From Burkholderiales bacterium (GTDB lineage Bacteria > Pseudomonadota > Gammaproteobacteria > Burkholderiales > Burkholderiaceae_C), in contig JAECRO010000006.1 in NCBI GenBank assembly GCA_016000195.1, positions 1 through 64,000 on the forward strand: a stretch of 64,000 nucleotides of DNA, read 5' to 3'. Shown here piece by piece: positions 24,852 through 33,206 of this stretch (its first letter is position 1; each line of letters begins with the position of its first letter). The notes under the pieces were generated by a model. That model was not told the DNA's origin and searched no databases. It saw only the letters and a list, made by a program, of their open reading frames with translations. A program made the position numbers and the translations under genes.

Positions 24852-27095
24852 TTACTGTCCGTTCGTTTTACCGTACTGGTAGTTGGTGTAGCGGTAGCGG
24901 CTGTATTTATAGCCATAGCCGCCGTAGCGCTGGCGGCTGGTGTCCAGGTCATTAAACACAACGCCTTTAACCTGCACACCGGTCTGACCAAGGCGCTTGG
25001 TGCTTTCCTGCAACTCACCGAGTGCGGTGACTTCAGCCCGGGCCACCAAAAATACCGTGCCGGCATGTGGTGCAAGGACCTGCGTATCTGACACGGCCAG
25101 CACTGGCGAGGTGTCAATCAGCACCAGGTCATATTGGGCAGACAGGGCGCCCAGCAGTTGCACGGTAGCGGGCGACATCAGCAATTCGCCGGGGTTGGGC
25201 GGCATGGTGCCGGTGGTTATCAGGTCCAGATTGGGAGCGACGGCGCGCTGTACCACGTCGCCCAGCGTGCTGCTGCCGATGATCAACTCGCTGAAGCCGT
25301 GGCCGCGCTTCATGCCAAAAAACTGGTGGAGGTGGCCTTTGCGCATGTCGGCGTCAATCAGCAGCACGCGCTTGCCGCCTGCGGCCAGCACGGCGGCAAA
25401 GTTGGCACTGGTGAAGGATTTTCCAATGCCCGGGGTGGGCCCGGTAAACAGCACCACGTTGTTGCGCGCATCAAGCATGGCAAACTGCAGTGCGGTGCGC
25501 AGGCTGCGCAGGCTTTCGATGCCCGGGTCTTCAGGGTGCGTAATGGCCAGCAGGTGACTGCCTGAGGCATGACTCTTGACTAATTTAGACAGTTTGTCTT
25601 GCTCGTCCGAGTGCGGTACGGTGGCAAACACATGCAGGCCAGTAGCCGATTCAATGTCGGCCGGGTCCTTGATGCCGGGGCGCAGGCTGTTGCGCAAAAA
25701 GGCCAGGCCCATGCCCAGCAACAGGCCCAGCACGCCGCTGATGGCCAGGATTTGCACACGCTGCGGCTTGATGGAACGCTCAGGTACGACAGGCGCATCA
25801 ACCACGCGCACATTGCCAACCTTGCCTTCCTTGACCAAAAGCAGTTGCTGTGAGCTGGTCAGCAGGTTGAGATACAGCTCGCTGTTGACCTTAACGTCGC
25901 GTGTCAGGCGCAGCAAGTCTTGCTCGGTATTGGGCAGCGTCTTGACCTTGCTGGTCAGGTCTGCAATTTCCTTGCTGACGGCGGCAATCTGCGCGTCCAG
26001 CGTCTGGATGACGGGGTGAGCAGCGGTGAACTGCGCGATCTGTTCACGGCGTTTTTGCTGTAGTAACAGGAGGTCGCCTTGTAGCTTGACAGCTGTTTCA
26101 AGATACGTTTTTCCTTCAACACCCAGGTCAAAAGTGCCGTTCTGGTTGCGATACTTGTTGAATCGCACTTCGGATTCTTCCAACTGCTTTTTAAGTTGAG
26201 GCAAGAAATCACCCAGGAAAGCAAGTGATTTTTCTGCTTCGGCCGATTTGCGCTCGACATTCTGGCGCACATAGTTGGTGCCCACGGCATTTAGGGTACG
26301 GGAAATTTGTTCCGGGTCAGTGCCTTGCAGCTGCACCGCAATAACACCGGACTGACGGCCTTGCTCAGAAATGGCCAATTGTTGCTGAAGCCCTTCAATC
26401 ACACCCAAACGGGAATAACGCGACACGTTGAAGTACGCGCCGGGCTTGGCCTTGAGCTGGGTCACCAAAATGCGGCCCTTATTTTCGCCGCTGCCAAAGT
26501 CTGCCGGCGTACCTGTTTTACCCTGCACCAGCGTCTGGTCATTAGGATCGCGCAGTTCAAAACCGCCTTCAGTGGCGACCAGCAGCAGCGGCTTACCTTC
26601 CAGTTCGACAGGCACTTCGAGCATGCCCAGACGAATGGATTCATTGCCCGAGACGTAGCCACCCATGCCCATGAATCCGGGATTGGACAGATCGGTGGCA
26701 CGCCGAGCAAGCCAGCCGCCGACCAGCGGGAGGTACTTGGGGGTGGCGGTGACATACAGTTGCAGGTCATCGACAGCCTTACCGACCACCAGGCGAGAGC
26801 GCAGGATTTCCATCTCTGCCGTGGCGGGGGACTTGATGTCAAACAGGCTGGCTGCATCGCCCAAGACACCTGCCGCACCGGGCTTGCTGTCTTCAACCTG
26901 AATCAAGGTATTAGCCTCATAAACCGGGCGACTAAGAAATGCATACGCACCGCCCAACAGCAGCACCAGCGCTGTAATGCCGGCAATGAGCCAGCGTGCA
27001 TCCAGCAGCACATCGAGCAGGCCTAACAAGTCAATTTCATCGTCTTGTGCGTCAGCAATATACGGAGCGGGCACTGGGGATTGAGAAGGATTCAT
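24852..27095 (-). CDS. wzc: Polysaccharide co-polymerase / tyrosine autokinase (Wzc-like)
   Basis: Inner-membrane chain-length regulator with a cytoplasmic BY-kinase domain, needed for high-molecular-weight polymer. The start is taken as ATG 27095 (MNPSQSPVP); 14 more codons upstream are possible. Wzz domain with a first helix WLIAGITALVLLLGGAYAFL and a second helix before the kinase (ILAISGVLGLLLGMGLAFLR). Kinase: Walker A GPTPGIGKSFTSANFAAVLA (about residue 550), Walker A' VLLIDADMRKGHLHQFFG, Walker B DLVLIDTSPVLAVSD. The last 25 residues form a Tyr cluster (eight Tyr, for example YGGYGYKYSRYRYTNYQYG), the autophosphorylation tail. The dephosphorylating partner wzb lies directly upstream. 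Confidence 0.94.
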   Translation of the reverse strand: MNPSQSPVPAPYIADAQDDEIDLLGLLDVLLDARWLIAGITALVLLLGGAYAFLSRPVYEANTLIQVEDSKPGAAGVLGDAASLFDIKSPATAEMEILRSRLVVGKAVDDLQLYVTATPKYLPLVGGWLARRATDLSNPGFMGMGGYVSGNESIRLGMLEVPVELEGKPLLLVATEGGFELRDPNDQTLVQGKTGTPADFGSGENKGRILVTQLKAKPGAYFNVSRYSRLGVIEGLQQQLAISEQGRQSGVIAVQLQGTDPEQISRTLNAVGTNYVRQNVERKSAEAEKSLAFLGDFLPQLKKQLEESEVRFNKYRNQNGTFDLGVEGKTYLETAVKLQGDLLLLQQKRREQIAQFTAAHPVIQTLDAQIAAVSKEIADLTSKVKTLPNTEQDLLRLTRDVKVNSELYLNLLTSSQQLLLVKEGKVGNVRVVDAPVVPERSIKPQRVQILAISGVLGLLLGMGLAFLRNSLRPGIKDPADIESATGLHVFATVPHSDEQDKLSKLVKSHASGSHLLAITHPEDPGIESLRSLRTALQFAMLDARNNVVLFTGPTPGIGKSFTSANFAAVLAAGGKRVLLIDADMRKGHLHQFFGMKRGHGFSELIIGSSTLGDVVQRAVAPNLDLITTGTMPPNPGELLMSPATVQLLGALSAQYDLVLIDTSPVLAVSDTQVLAPHAGTVFLVARAEVTALGELQESTKRLGQTGVQVKGVVFNDLDTSRQRYGGYGYKYSRYRYTNYQYGKTNGQ

Positions 27096-27106
27096 TCGGT
27101 CAAGCA

Positions 27107-27550
27107 TCACGAAATAAGATTGATACGGCGCACCCACTCGTCCACGCCCAGGGCGATGGCGGCATGAGCAGCTTCGAAGGCAGCGCGAGGCTGGCGGTAA
27201 GGGTCAAGAATTTCAAAGGCGCCTTGCGGGCCAAATTCGCCCAGGCAGCGAATTTTTCCGCGCGCCAGAGGGTAAAGCTTTTGAAGTTCCTGCTGATGGC
27301 TCGCTTCCATGACCAGCACCAGGTCGGCATGGCTGCACATCCAGCCGGCAACCTGCTGGGCGCGGTGGGCGGACAGGTCCAGGCCATGTTGCCCGGCTAT
27401 CTCGCGGGCGGTAGCTTCGGCACCATGGCCGACCACCGCATGCAGACCAGCCGACCAGACCTTTCGGTCGGGCAGACGGTTTTTAAGCAGTGCTTCAGCC
27501 ACGGGACTTCGGCAGATGTTGCCGATGCAAACAGTCATGATGTTCTTCAT
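27107..27550 (-). CDS. wzb: Low-molecular-weight protein-tyrosine phosphatase (Wzb-like)
   Basis: Cytoplasmic phosphatase that removes phosphate from the Tyr tail of the Wzc kinase. The 147-residue protein has the P-loop near the N-terminus, VCIGNICRSPVAEALLKNRL (C-x5-R-S, catalytic Cys at residue 8), the W/V-S-A-G-L-H block VWSAGLHAVVGHGA, and the acid loop EILDPYRQPRAAF with catalytic Asp (about residue 116). The first P-loop residues are V-C-I-G-N-I-C-R, as in bacterial Wzb/Etp. It lies 11 bp before wzc and 13 bp after wza, the classic wza-wzb-wzc order. Confidence 0.95.
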   Translation of the reverse strand: MKNIMTVCIGNICRSPVAEALLKNRLPDRKVWSAGLHAVVGHGAEATAREIAGQHGLDLSAHRAQQVAGWMCSHADLVLVMEASHQQELQKLYPLARGKIRCLGEFGPQGAFEILDPYRQPRAAFEAAHAAIALGVDEWVRRINLIS

Positions 27551-27563
27551 CAGCTGCGTTTTA

Positions 27564-28802
27564 TTAGTTGGCGGCGTCGCGCGAAACCTTGACAGCTTGC
27601 GCGCTTGGAAGGATAAGGCTGATCACGCGATTCCAGAGCACGAGCGACACTGGATCGACAAACACCACATCGCGTGATTTCAGCTCAAAACCTTCCGCCA
27701 AGGCGTAGGCTGTTGGAGTACTTGCATCAAGATGGTAAATCTCGGGCGTAGTGGGCATAGCTGTGTTGCCTGCCACAGTGGAGGTAACGACGCTACTGTC
27801 GCCATTACGGCTACGCACAATATAAATTTGGCGCGGATCGCCAGAAGTCGCATTCACACCACCAGCCTCCCCAAGCGCTTCATTAAGCGTGAGCCGACCA
27901 TTACGTAGCGGCAACGACATGGGTTTTGTAACTTCGCCCATCACATACACTTTGGTATCGTCACGACTACCGACACGCACCAGGTCGCCGCCTGCCAGCA
28001 TGATGCGCGACGGGTTAACGCCCAGAGTAGTCAATTGCGGCATATTGATCAGGGTGGTAGTGCCGTTGCGGGTGACAGCCACGGTGGCTCGATCGGCCGT
28101 AGCCGTGAACCCCCCGGCACGGCTAATAGCCTCGGGCAGCGTCATGGGAATGTCGTTGATGGCTTGCAGGCCGGGAATGCGCACCTCACCATCGACATAA
28201 ACACGCCCGGCGCGATAGGCCTGTACGCGCAACGTAACCTGCGGATCCTGAAGGAACTTGGCCAAGCGGCGGGTGAGTTCATCGCGAGCCCGATTTTCTG
28301 TCATGCCAGCGATCTTGAAAGTGCCCAGCAACGGAAACTGGATCAAGCCTTCTGGGCTGACGTTGTAGCCGTTGCCCACCGCCGCCAGCCCTGATGAATC
28401 GGTCGTGAGTGTTGAACCTGCCGGCGCCAGAACCAGTTCAGGATGATTCCAGACGACGATATGGATCACGTCGCCGGGACCAATGCCATAAGGTTTGGCC
28501 TCGGCAAACAGGCTTTTCACATCCGTGCTCAGTTCAGCTTTTTGCAGGGCACGTTGCTGACTGATGAGTTCTGGCGTGATGGTTAACAGCGCACCGGGAG
28601 GCGCCTGATCCGAAACAGCTTCGCCCTCTCGGGGAACACCGGCGCTTAAAGGTGTCGATTGGCTGGTTTTTTGAACGCCCTTGCCAATGGACAGCCCGGG
28701 AGCCAATGCGCAACCGCCAAGCCAGGCGACTACCAAGGCCATCACGGGCCAGCGCGCGCGCTTGAACATGGGAGTTAGATTTGATTTCTGGAGCATGGGC
28801 AT
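27564..28802 (-). CDS. wza: Outer-membrane polysaccharide export lipoprotein (Wza-like)
   Basis: Octameric outer-membrane channel for polysaccharide export. A lipoprotein signal is visible: KRARWPVMALVVAWLGGCAL, with Cys of the lipobox at residue 31 from ATG 28802, or 20 if ATG 28769 is used (start uncertain). The Poly_export domain has YGIGPGDVIHIVVWNHPELV (about residue 107), then NVSPEGLIQFPLLGTFKIAG and RVYVDGEVRIPGLQAINDIP, two SLBB domains, and a C-terminal amphipathic stretch ending PVSLVLWNRVISLILPSAQA. It opens the structural part of the operon, about 150 nt after the ops-like site. Confidence 0.94.
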   Translation of the reverse strand: MPMLQKSNLTPMFKRARWPVMALVVAWLGGCALAPGLSIGKGVQKTSQSTPLSAGVPREGEAVSDQAPPGALLTITPELISQQRALQKAELSTDVKSLFAEAKPYGIGPGDVIHIVVWNHPELVLAPAGSTLTTDSSGLAAVGNGYNVSPEGLIQFPLLGTFKIAGMTENRARDELTRRLAKFLQDPQVTLRVQAYRAGRVYVDGEVRIPGLQAINDIPMTLPEAISRAGGFTATADRATVAVTRNGTTTLINMPQLTTLGVNPSRIMLAGGDLVRVGSRDDTKVYVMGEVTKPMSLPLRNGRLTLNEALGEAGGVNATSGDPRQIYIVRSRNGDSSVVTSTVAGNTAMPTTPEIYHLDASTPTAYALAEGFELKSRDVVFVDPVSLVLWNRVISLILPSAQAVKVSRDAAN

Positions 28803-28826
28803 TAAGTGACTAAGTGACTAAGTGAC
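28803..28826. repeat. Three tandem copies of an 8-mer
   Basis: TAAGTGAC is repeated three times end to end directly before the wza start region (on the minus strand GTCACTTA). It sits where the wza ribosome-binding site is expected, and no clear Shine-Dalgarno is seen, so copy-number change could alter translation. This is inference. Confidence 0.75.
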
Positions 28827-28945
28827 GGATGATGAAAGTTAAATTTATATGTGTTTAGTGTAAAGACGTGTAGTCAAATCCCCCTCAAGGATTGACAAAC
28901 ACAAGGGCCATGAATTGCAGAGAGCACTGCACTGCTTGCAAGGCG

Positions 28946-28960
28946 TGCAGGCTACCGCAA
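28946..28960 (-). promoter_or_regulatory. ops-like RfaH recruitment element
   Basis: On the minus strand the leader reads TTGCGGTAGCCTGCA. The known ops element is GGCGGTAGCGTGC, so GCGGTAGC and TGC match with one difference between them. It lies about 100 nt after the RfaH-like gene and about 145 nt before wza, in the transcribed direction. RfaH binds ops in the non-template strand of paused RNA polymerase and suppresses termination in long polysaccharide operons. Position, sequence and the adjacent gene all agree; binding itself is untested. Confidence 0.7.
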
Positions 28961-28961
28961 T

Positions 28962-28989
28962 GTTTTTCACCATTTCCGGGGTGAAAAAC
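28962..28989 (-). terminator. Perfect 10-bp hairpin directly upstream of the ops-like site
   Basis: GTTTTTCACC (28962-28971) and GGTGAAAAAC (28980-28989) pair perfectly around an 8-nt loop. On the minus-strand transcript it forms after the rfaH-like gene and ends two bases before the ops-like element. It has no following U-run, so it may be a pause or stabilising hairpin rather than a full terminator. Confidence 0.6.
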
Positions 28990-29061
28990 AACGTGAACCT
29001 GCAAGATTGATAATTCTCAGACTAACGAGCAGGTAAGCAAATACCACGCCCGCTTTAAAAC

Positions 29062-29616
29062 TCAAGCCGCTTCCAACTGGTGATGATCAACATGAATCAA
29101 TTGTTGGCGACCCATTACTTCAAACAGCACCGCTACACGGGAACTGGAAACACTCTTGACCACGCCTTCCAGCCCGTTCAAGGCTGAAGAACAGAAACGC
29201 ACCAAGTTCCCCGGACGCAAAGAACTCAACTCAGCCACATCGGCCGCATTGCGGACTTGCTCAATCTTTCGGATGGCATCGAGCAGGTCAGGGCGAATGG
29301 TGGCGAATTCAGAACCAAAACTGACAATTTGCGCCACACCACGAGTGGAGCGGACGGGCGCGATTGATTGGGCTGCGCGCGTTGTCCTGAAAAACACATA
29401 ACGTGAAAACATGGGCTCAAAAACAGCCTGCATGCTTGCGTCGATTTTTTTCAGTCGTTTGTAAAGGGGAAGATACGCCTCAAAACCTTGCTGCTGGAGA
29501 TTCTGCAGCGCGACAGTTTCAAGACGAGGACGCGTGTGGGCCAAAAACCACAAAGACTCGGAGTCGATAGCGACTGGATCAGGGTTGTCAATTCGATGAA
29601 CAATTTCAAGACTCAT
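29062..29616 (-). CDS. RfaH/NusG-like transcription antiterminator
   Basis: Specialised NusG paralogue expected to keep RNA polymerase elongating through the polysaccharide operon. From ATG 29616 (MSLEIVHRIDNPDP) the protein has 184 residues. The NGN domain covers about residues 20-125: SLWFLAHTRPRLETVALQNL, then QQQGFEAYLPLYKRLKK, FEPMFSRYVFFRTTRAAQSI and STRGVAQIVSFGSEFATI. A C-terminal KOW region has LRPGNLVRFCSSALNGLEGV and VLFEVMGRQQLIHVDHHQLE. The -TRPR- and -QGFEAYLPL- features are those of RfaH and related proteins rather than housekeeping NusG. It lies directly upstream of an ops-like site and wza. An in-frame upstream ATG at 29757 would add an unrelated hydrophobic extension. Confidence 0.88.
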   Translation of the reverse strand: MSLEIVHRIDNPDPVAIDSESLWFLAHTRPRLETVALQNLQQQGFEAYLPLYKRLKKIDASMQAVFEPMFSRYVFFRTTRAAQSIAPVRSTRGVAQIVSFGSEFATIRPDLLDAIRKIEQVRNAADVAELSSLRPGNLVRFCSSALNGLEGVVKSVSSSRVAVLFEVMGRQQLIHVDHHQLEAA

Positions 29617-29947
29617 TGAAAACTCACTTTTCAGATGCAGTAAATCTACCTTTTCGATGACTTTTGGTGCCAGAAAAATTAGTTCACCAAATTGTGCAAT
29701 TGCAGCAATTTTAACGATATGACTACAGATTGCCAATAAAAAAACAAATTCTGACAATCCTGACTCTGCGGAATTTATGGAATTTTTAACGTATTTGAAT
29801 TTTTAGGGTGCATCCTACATCATTAATATTGCACAGAAAATTCGGCTATTTTCATTGACCAAGAGCGCTTAAAAAAACGGACTCGAATCAAGTCCAGATT
29901 ACCGACAAAGCGTCTTTTTAAGGATCGATAGGTTACTGTGTGTAACT
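29617..29947. other. Gene-free region upstream of the RfaH-like gene
   Basis: About 330 bp between the start of the antiterminator gene and the end of the CNNM/CBS gene, AT-rich relative to its surroundings. It probably holds the promoter of the whole polysaccharide operon on the minus strand, for example around TTGCAC or the AT-rich stretch at 29770-29850, but no unambiguous -35/-10 pair could be fixed by eye. Confidence 0.45.
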
Positions 29948-31291
29948 TTACACGAAATTTGTGCGAGCAACTGCCCTGATTTGGGTAACCAGCAGCTTGT
30001 CGATCCGCTTGCCATCCAGATCAACAATCTCGAACACCCATCCCGCGCATTCGATGCGCTCGCCAGTGACAGGCAGATGGCCTGAAACGGACATCAACAA
30101 TCCTGCAACGGTGTTGTAGCGCCCACGGTCTTCTTCCGGCAGTTCCCTGATGTCGAGCCGGGCCTTGAGTTCTGACACGGGCATGAGGCCGTCGATCAGC
30201 CAGCTGCCATCGTCACGCTGTGTGGCCCAATCCAGGGTTGTGCCGGTCTGCAGTTCACCCGTAATGGCCTCCAGCATGTCCATGGGCGTCATCAGCCCCT
30301 GCACCACGCCATATTCATCGACCACCATGAGGATGCGGGTGGATCGGGCGCGAAACTGCTCCAGCAGCTCCATGCCGGTCAGGGTTTCGGGCACGAATAT
30401 GGCCGGGACTGCATACGGACCAATGCGGTCTGCCACCGTGGGAATGGAGTGTGAAACATTGCCCGGCGCTGAGGGTTGAATCTGGCCGCGCAAGGCAAGC
30501 AGCTTGGCGACATTGACCACGCCGACCACATCGTCGAGGCTGCCCCGGCAGACTGGATACCAGGAGTGCCCGGTTGCGCCGGCCTTGTCAATCGCATCGG
30601 CTACCGTGGCAGAGGCGTCGAGCCACTCGATGCTGGCGCGCGGCAGCATCATGGAGGTCAAGAGGCGGTCGTCAAGCAAAAATACGTTTTGCACCATCTG
30701 GTGCTCATGCTCCTCGATCAGCCCGGCATCAACGCCCTCTTCCAGGCTGGCGGCAATTTCCTCTTCCGTCACGGCCCGGCCGGCACTATTGTCAACACGC
30801 AACAGCTTGAGCACGGCATGGGTACTGACGGACAGCAGCCAGACAAAAGGCTTGGCGCCGGCAGCCACCCACATCATGGGCCGCGACACCAGGCGCGCCA
30901 CGATTTCAGGGTAAAGCTGGCCAATGCGTTTGGGAACCAGTTCACCGAACACGATGGTCACATAGGTGATTGCAGCCACGACAAGAGCCGTGGCCGAAAT
31001 GTCAGCGGCCCGCACCGAAATACCAAAGCTCTGCAGCCACACGGATACGCCGCTGCTGAATGCCGCCTCTCCGATGATGCCGTTCAACATGCCGATTGAG
31101 GTAATGCCCACCTGCACCGACGACAGGAACTGCGTGGGATTGCCGAGCAGGTCCAGCGCCGCCCGGGAACCCTTGTCACCGGATTCAGCCATGGCAGCCA
31201 GGCGTGCCTTGCGACTTGATGCCAGCGCCAGTTCGGACATGGAAAAAACGCCATTGAGCAGCGTTAAAAAGACAATGAGGAGGAAATCCAT
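29948..31291 (-). CDS. CNNM/CBS-domain hemolysin-family membrane protein (YtfL/CorC-like)
   Basis: Integral-membrane protein of 447 residues. The N-terminal CNNM (DUF21) domain has four hydrophobic segments, starting DFLLIVFLTLLNGVFSMSEL and including VQVGITSIGMLNGIIGEAAF and TIVFGELVPKRIGQLYPEIV (the conserved GELVPK motif). Two CBS domains follow (about 205-335: VQNVFLLDDRLLTSMMLPRA, RILMVVDEYGVVQGLMTPMD), then a CorC/HlyC-type domain (DGSWLIDGLMPVSELKARLD). Such proteins are linked to magnesium or other cation efflux and homeostasis; the old name hemolysin is not functional evidence. The ATG at 31291 lies only 15 bp from the divergent apaH start. Confidence 0.92.
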   Translation of the reverse strand: MDFLLIVFLTLLNGVFSMSELALASSRKARLAAMAESGDKGSRAALDLLGNPTQFLSSVQVGITSIGMLNGIIGEAAFSSGVSVWLQSFGISVRAADISATALVVAAITYVTIVFGELVPKRIGQLYPEIVARLVSRPMMWVAAGAKPFVWLLSVSTHAVLKLLRVDNSAGRAVTEEEIAASLEEGVDAGLIEEHEHQMVQNVFLLDDRLLTSMMLPRASIEWLDASATVADAIDKAGATGHSWYPVCRGSLDDVVGVVNVAKLLALRGQIQPSAPGNVSHSIPTVADRIGPYAVPAIFVPETLTGMELLEQFRARSTRILMVVDEYGVVQGLMTPMDMLEAITGELQTGTTLDWATQRDDGSWLIDGLMPVSELKARLDIRELPEEDRGRYNTVAGLLMSVSGHLPVTGERIECAGWVFEIVDLDGKRIDKLLVTQIRAVARTNFV

Positions 31292-31306
31292 GGAACCAGA
31301 GGCAGA

Positions 31307-32164
31307 ATGAAGAGCATGTCACTTTACTGTATCGGCGACCTGCAGGGTTGCAGCGCACCATTTCACCGGCTGCTGGAGAAAATTGATTTTTCCCCAAGCC
31401 GCGATACCGTGTACCTTTTGGGCGATCTGGTGAACCGGGGGCCGGATTCGCTGGACACCTTGCGCAGCCTGACGGCGCTGGGCGACGCCGCGCAGTGCCT
31501 GCTCGGCAACCATGACCTGCACCTGCTGGCGCTGTGGCAAGGGGTGCGCAAACCGGGCCGCCACGATACCCTGAACGACTTGTTGCAGGCACCTGACCGC
31601 GAAAGGCTATTGGACTGGCTGCGCCACCGCGCCATGGTGGTGCATCGCCATGGCTGGCTGATGGTGCATGCGGGCGTGTTGCCGCAATGGAGTGCGGCGC
31701 AGACCCTCGTACTGGCGGCAGAGGTGGAGCAGGCGCTGCGCGGACCTGACCTGAAAGGCTTTTTGAGCGCCATGTACGGCAACGCACCCTGCCAGTGGCA
31801 CGATAGCCTGGAAGGTGCGGACCGGCTGCGGGTGATTGTGAATGCACTGACGCGCCTGCGGTTTTGCACCCCGCAAGGCGCGATGGAGTTCAGCAGCAAC
31901 GAAGGCGCTCAGGGCGCACCCGAAGGCTACATGCCGTGGTTTGAAGTGCCGGGGCGGGCGACCCAGGGCGGCCCGATTGCTTTCGGACACTGGTCCACCC
32001 TGGTGCCTGACGCGCGCAGGCATACAGGCTTGCGCAACAATGTGCTGCCGCTGGACACGGGCTGTGTCTGGGGCGGCTGCCTGACAGCGGCCAGGCTGGA
32101 TGCTGCGGGTGTGCATGAATTGATCCAGGTGACGTGCGAGCAGGCCCAGAAACCGGGCAAATAA
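31307..32164 (+). CDS. apaH: Bis(5'-nucleosyl)-tetraphosphatase, symmetrical
   Basis: Hydrolyses diadenosine tetraphosphate (Ap4A) to two ADP. The 285-residue metallophosphatase has the ordered motifs YCIGDLQGCSAPFHRLLEKI (GD-x-QG), LGDLVNRGPDSLDTLRSLTA (GDLVNRGP), LLGNHDLHLLAL (GNHD) and VHAGVLPQW, with the last His in LDTGCVWGGCLTA-type context. Length and motif order are those of ApaH. Starts at 31307 (MKSMSLYC) or 31316; GAGG lies just before 31307. It diverges from the CNNM gene with 15 bp between start codons, so their promoters must overlap the opposing genes. Convergent with the YihY gene. Confidence 0.94.
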   Translation: MKSMSLYCIGDLQGCSAPFHRLLEKIDFSPSRDTVYLLGDLVNRGPDSLDTLRSLTALGDAAQCLLGNHDLHLLALWQGVRKPGRHDTLNDLLQAPDRERLLDWLRHRAMVVHRHGWLMVHAGVLPQWSAAQTLVLAAEVEQALRGPDLKGFLSAMYGNAPCQWHDSLEGADRLRVIVNALTRLRFCTPQGAMEFSSNEGAQGAPEGYMPWFEVPGRATQGGPIAFGHWSTLVPDARRHTGLRNNVLPLDTGCVWGGCLTAARLDAAGVHELIQVTCEQAQKPGK

Positions 32165-32186
32165 GCTTGTTGGCGGTTTGGGCCTG
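32141..32186. terminator. Possible bidirectional hairpin at the apaH end
   Basis: CAGGCCCAGAAACCG (32141-32155) pairs with CGGTTTGGGCCTG (32174-32186), with a 2-nt bulge. It overlaps the apaH stop and lies between the convergent apaH and yihY genes. No T-run follows on either strand, so termination strength is doubtful. Confidence 0.4.
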
Positions 32187-32209
32187 GGCCTGCTTTCGGG
32201 CGCAAATCC

Positions 32210-33085
32210 CTACGCGGCCAATCCCGGTGAGGCCTTGTTTTCATCAGCCAGTGCAGCCGCGTCAGCCCATGCACGCGCCATGCTTGCCGCCAGCAGCAGC
32301 ACGCCGGACGAGAAATAAATCCACATCAGGATCACGACCAGCGAGCCTGCCGCGCCATAGGCCGACACGACGGCAGCCGTGGACAGGTAATAAGCCATGA
32401 GGTATTTTCCGACCTGAAACAGGAGCGCCCCGGCCACGGAGCCCATCACCAGGAAGCGCAAGGCAGGCTTGGGGCCGGGACTCATTCGCATGAGCCCCAA
32501 AAACAGCGCAACGCAAAAGACAATCAACACCAGTTCATTGAGCACCCACACGACTTTTTCAATCGGCAGATAAGTGCCTGCCCAGCCCGACAGAAAGCTG
32601 GACAACGTTGATACGGCCAGCGACACCAGCAGTAAAAACCCCAGCGCCAGGATATAGGCCACACCGCGCAGGCGCAGGCTGGCGCTGTACCACCATTTTT
32701 GCCTGGGTGCTTCACCGCTGCCCTGGCGCCACAGCCGTTCAAAAGCATCCTGCAGTTCGGCGAACACACCGGTCGCGCCGGACAACAGCAGCCCGAACGC
32801 AAACAGCGATGCCGTGATGCCTTCCGAAGGTTTCTTGGCGCTGGCCATCGCCTGCTGCACGACCTGGGCACCCTGCTCGCCGATGACGCTGCGAATCTGG
32901 GCCACCAGGCTGCTTTCAATAAAACTTCGGTCCAGCCACCAGCCCATCACGGCAACCAGCAGCACCAAGAGCGGTGCCAGGCTGAGAATGCCGTAGAAAG
33001 ACATCGCCGCGCTCATGCGCATCCCGTCAGCGGCAATCCACTGGTTCACGGCCCGCCACAAGGGCCGGTAAATTTTCTGAAGCAT
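32210..33085 (-). CDS. YihY/BrkB family inner-membrane protein
   Basis: Membrane protein of 291 residues from ATG 33085 (MLQKIYRPLWRAVNQWIAAD). It has six or so membrane segments: MSFYGILSLAPLLVLLVAVM, ITASLFAFGLLLSGATGVFA, VAYILALGFLLLVSLAVSTL, VLNELVLIVFCVALFLGLMR and others, with the family stretch ELQDAFERLWRQG between helices. The YihY family was once called ribonuclease BN by error and includes the Bordetella BrkB protein; its biochemical function is not settled. Convergent to apaH, 121 bp from the helicase start upstream region. An in-frame extension to 33139 adds a short unrelated head. Confidence 0.88.
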   Translation of the reverse strand: MLQKIYRPLWRAVNQWIAADGMRMSAAMSFYGILSLAPLLVLLVAVMGWWLDRSFIESSLVAQIRSVIGEQGAQVVQQAMASAKKPSEGITASLFAFGLLLSGATGVFAELQDAFERLWRQGSGEAPRQKWWYSASLRLRGVAYILALGFLLLVSLAVSTLSSFLSGWAGTYLPIEKVVWVLNELVLIVFCVALFLGLMRMSPGPKPALRFLVMGSVAGALLFQVGKYLMAYYLSTAAVVSAYGAAGSLVVILMWIYFSSGVLLLAASMARAWADAAALADENKASPGLAA

Positions 33086-33206
33086 GGAAAAGCCAAGGGC
33101 GCAAAAGGTCCGAGAGCAGGAAGTGGGCGTGGCCGTCATGTCTGTAGCCTACAAGGGCTCTGGGGAATAGATCACCGGACAGCCGCGCCGCCAGTCAAGC
33201 GCCAGT

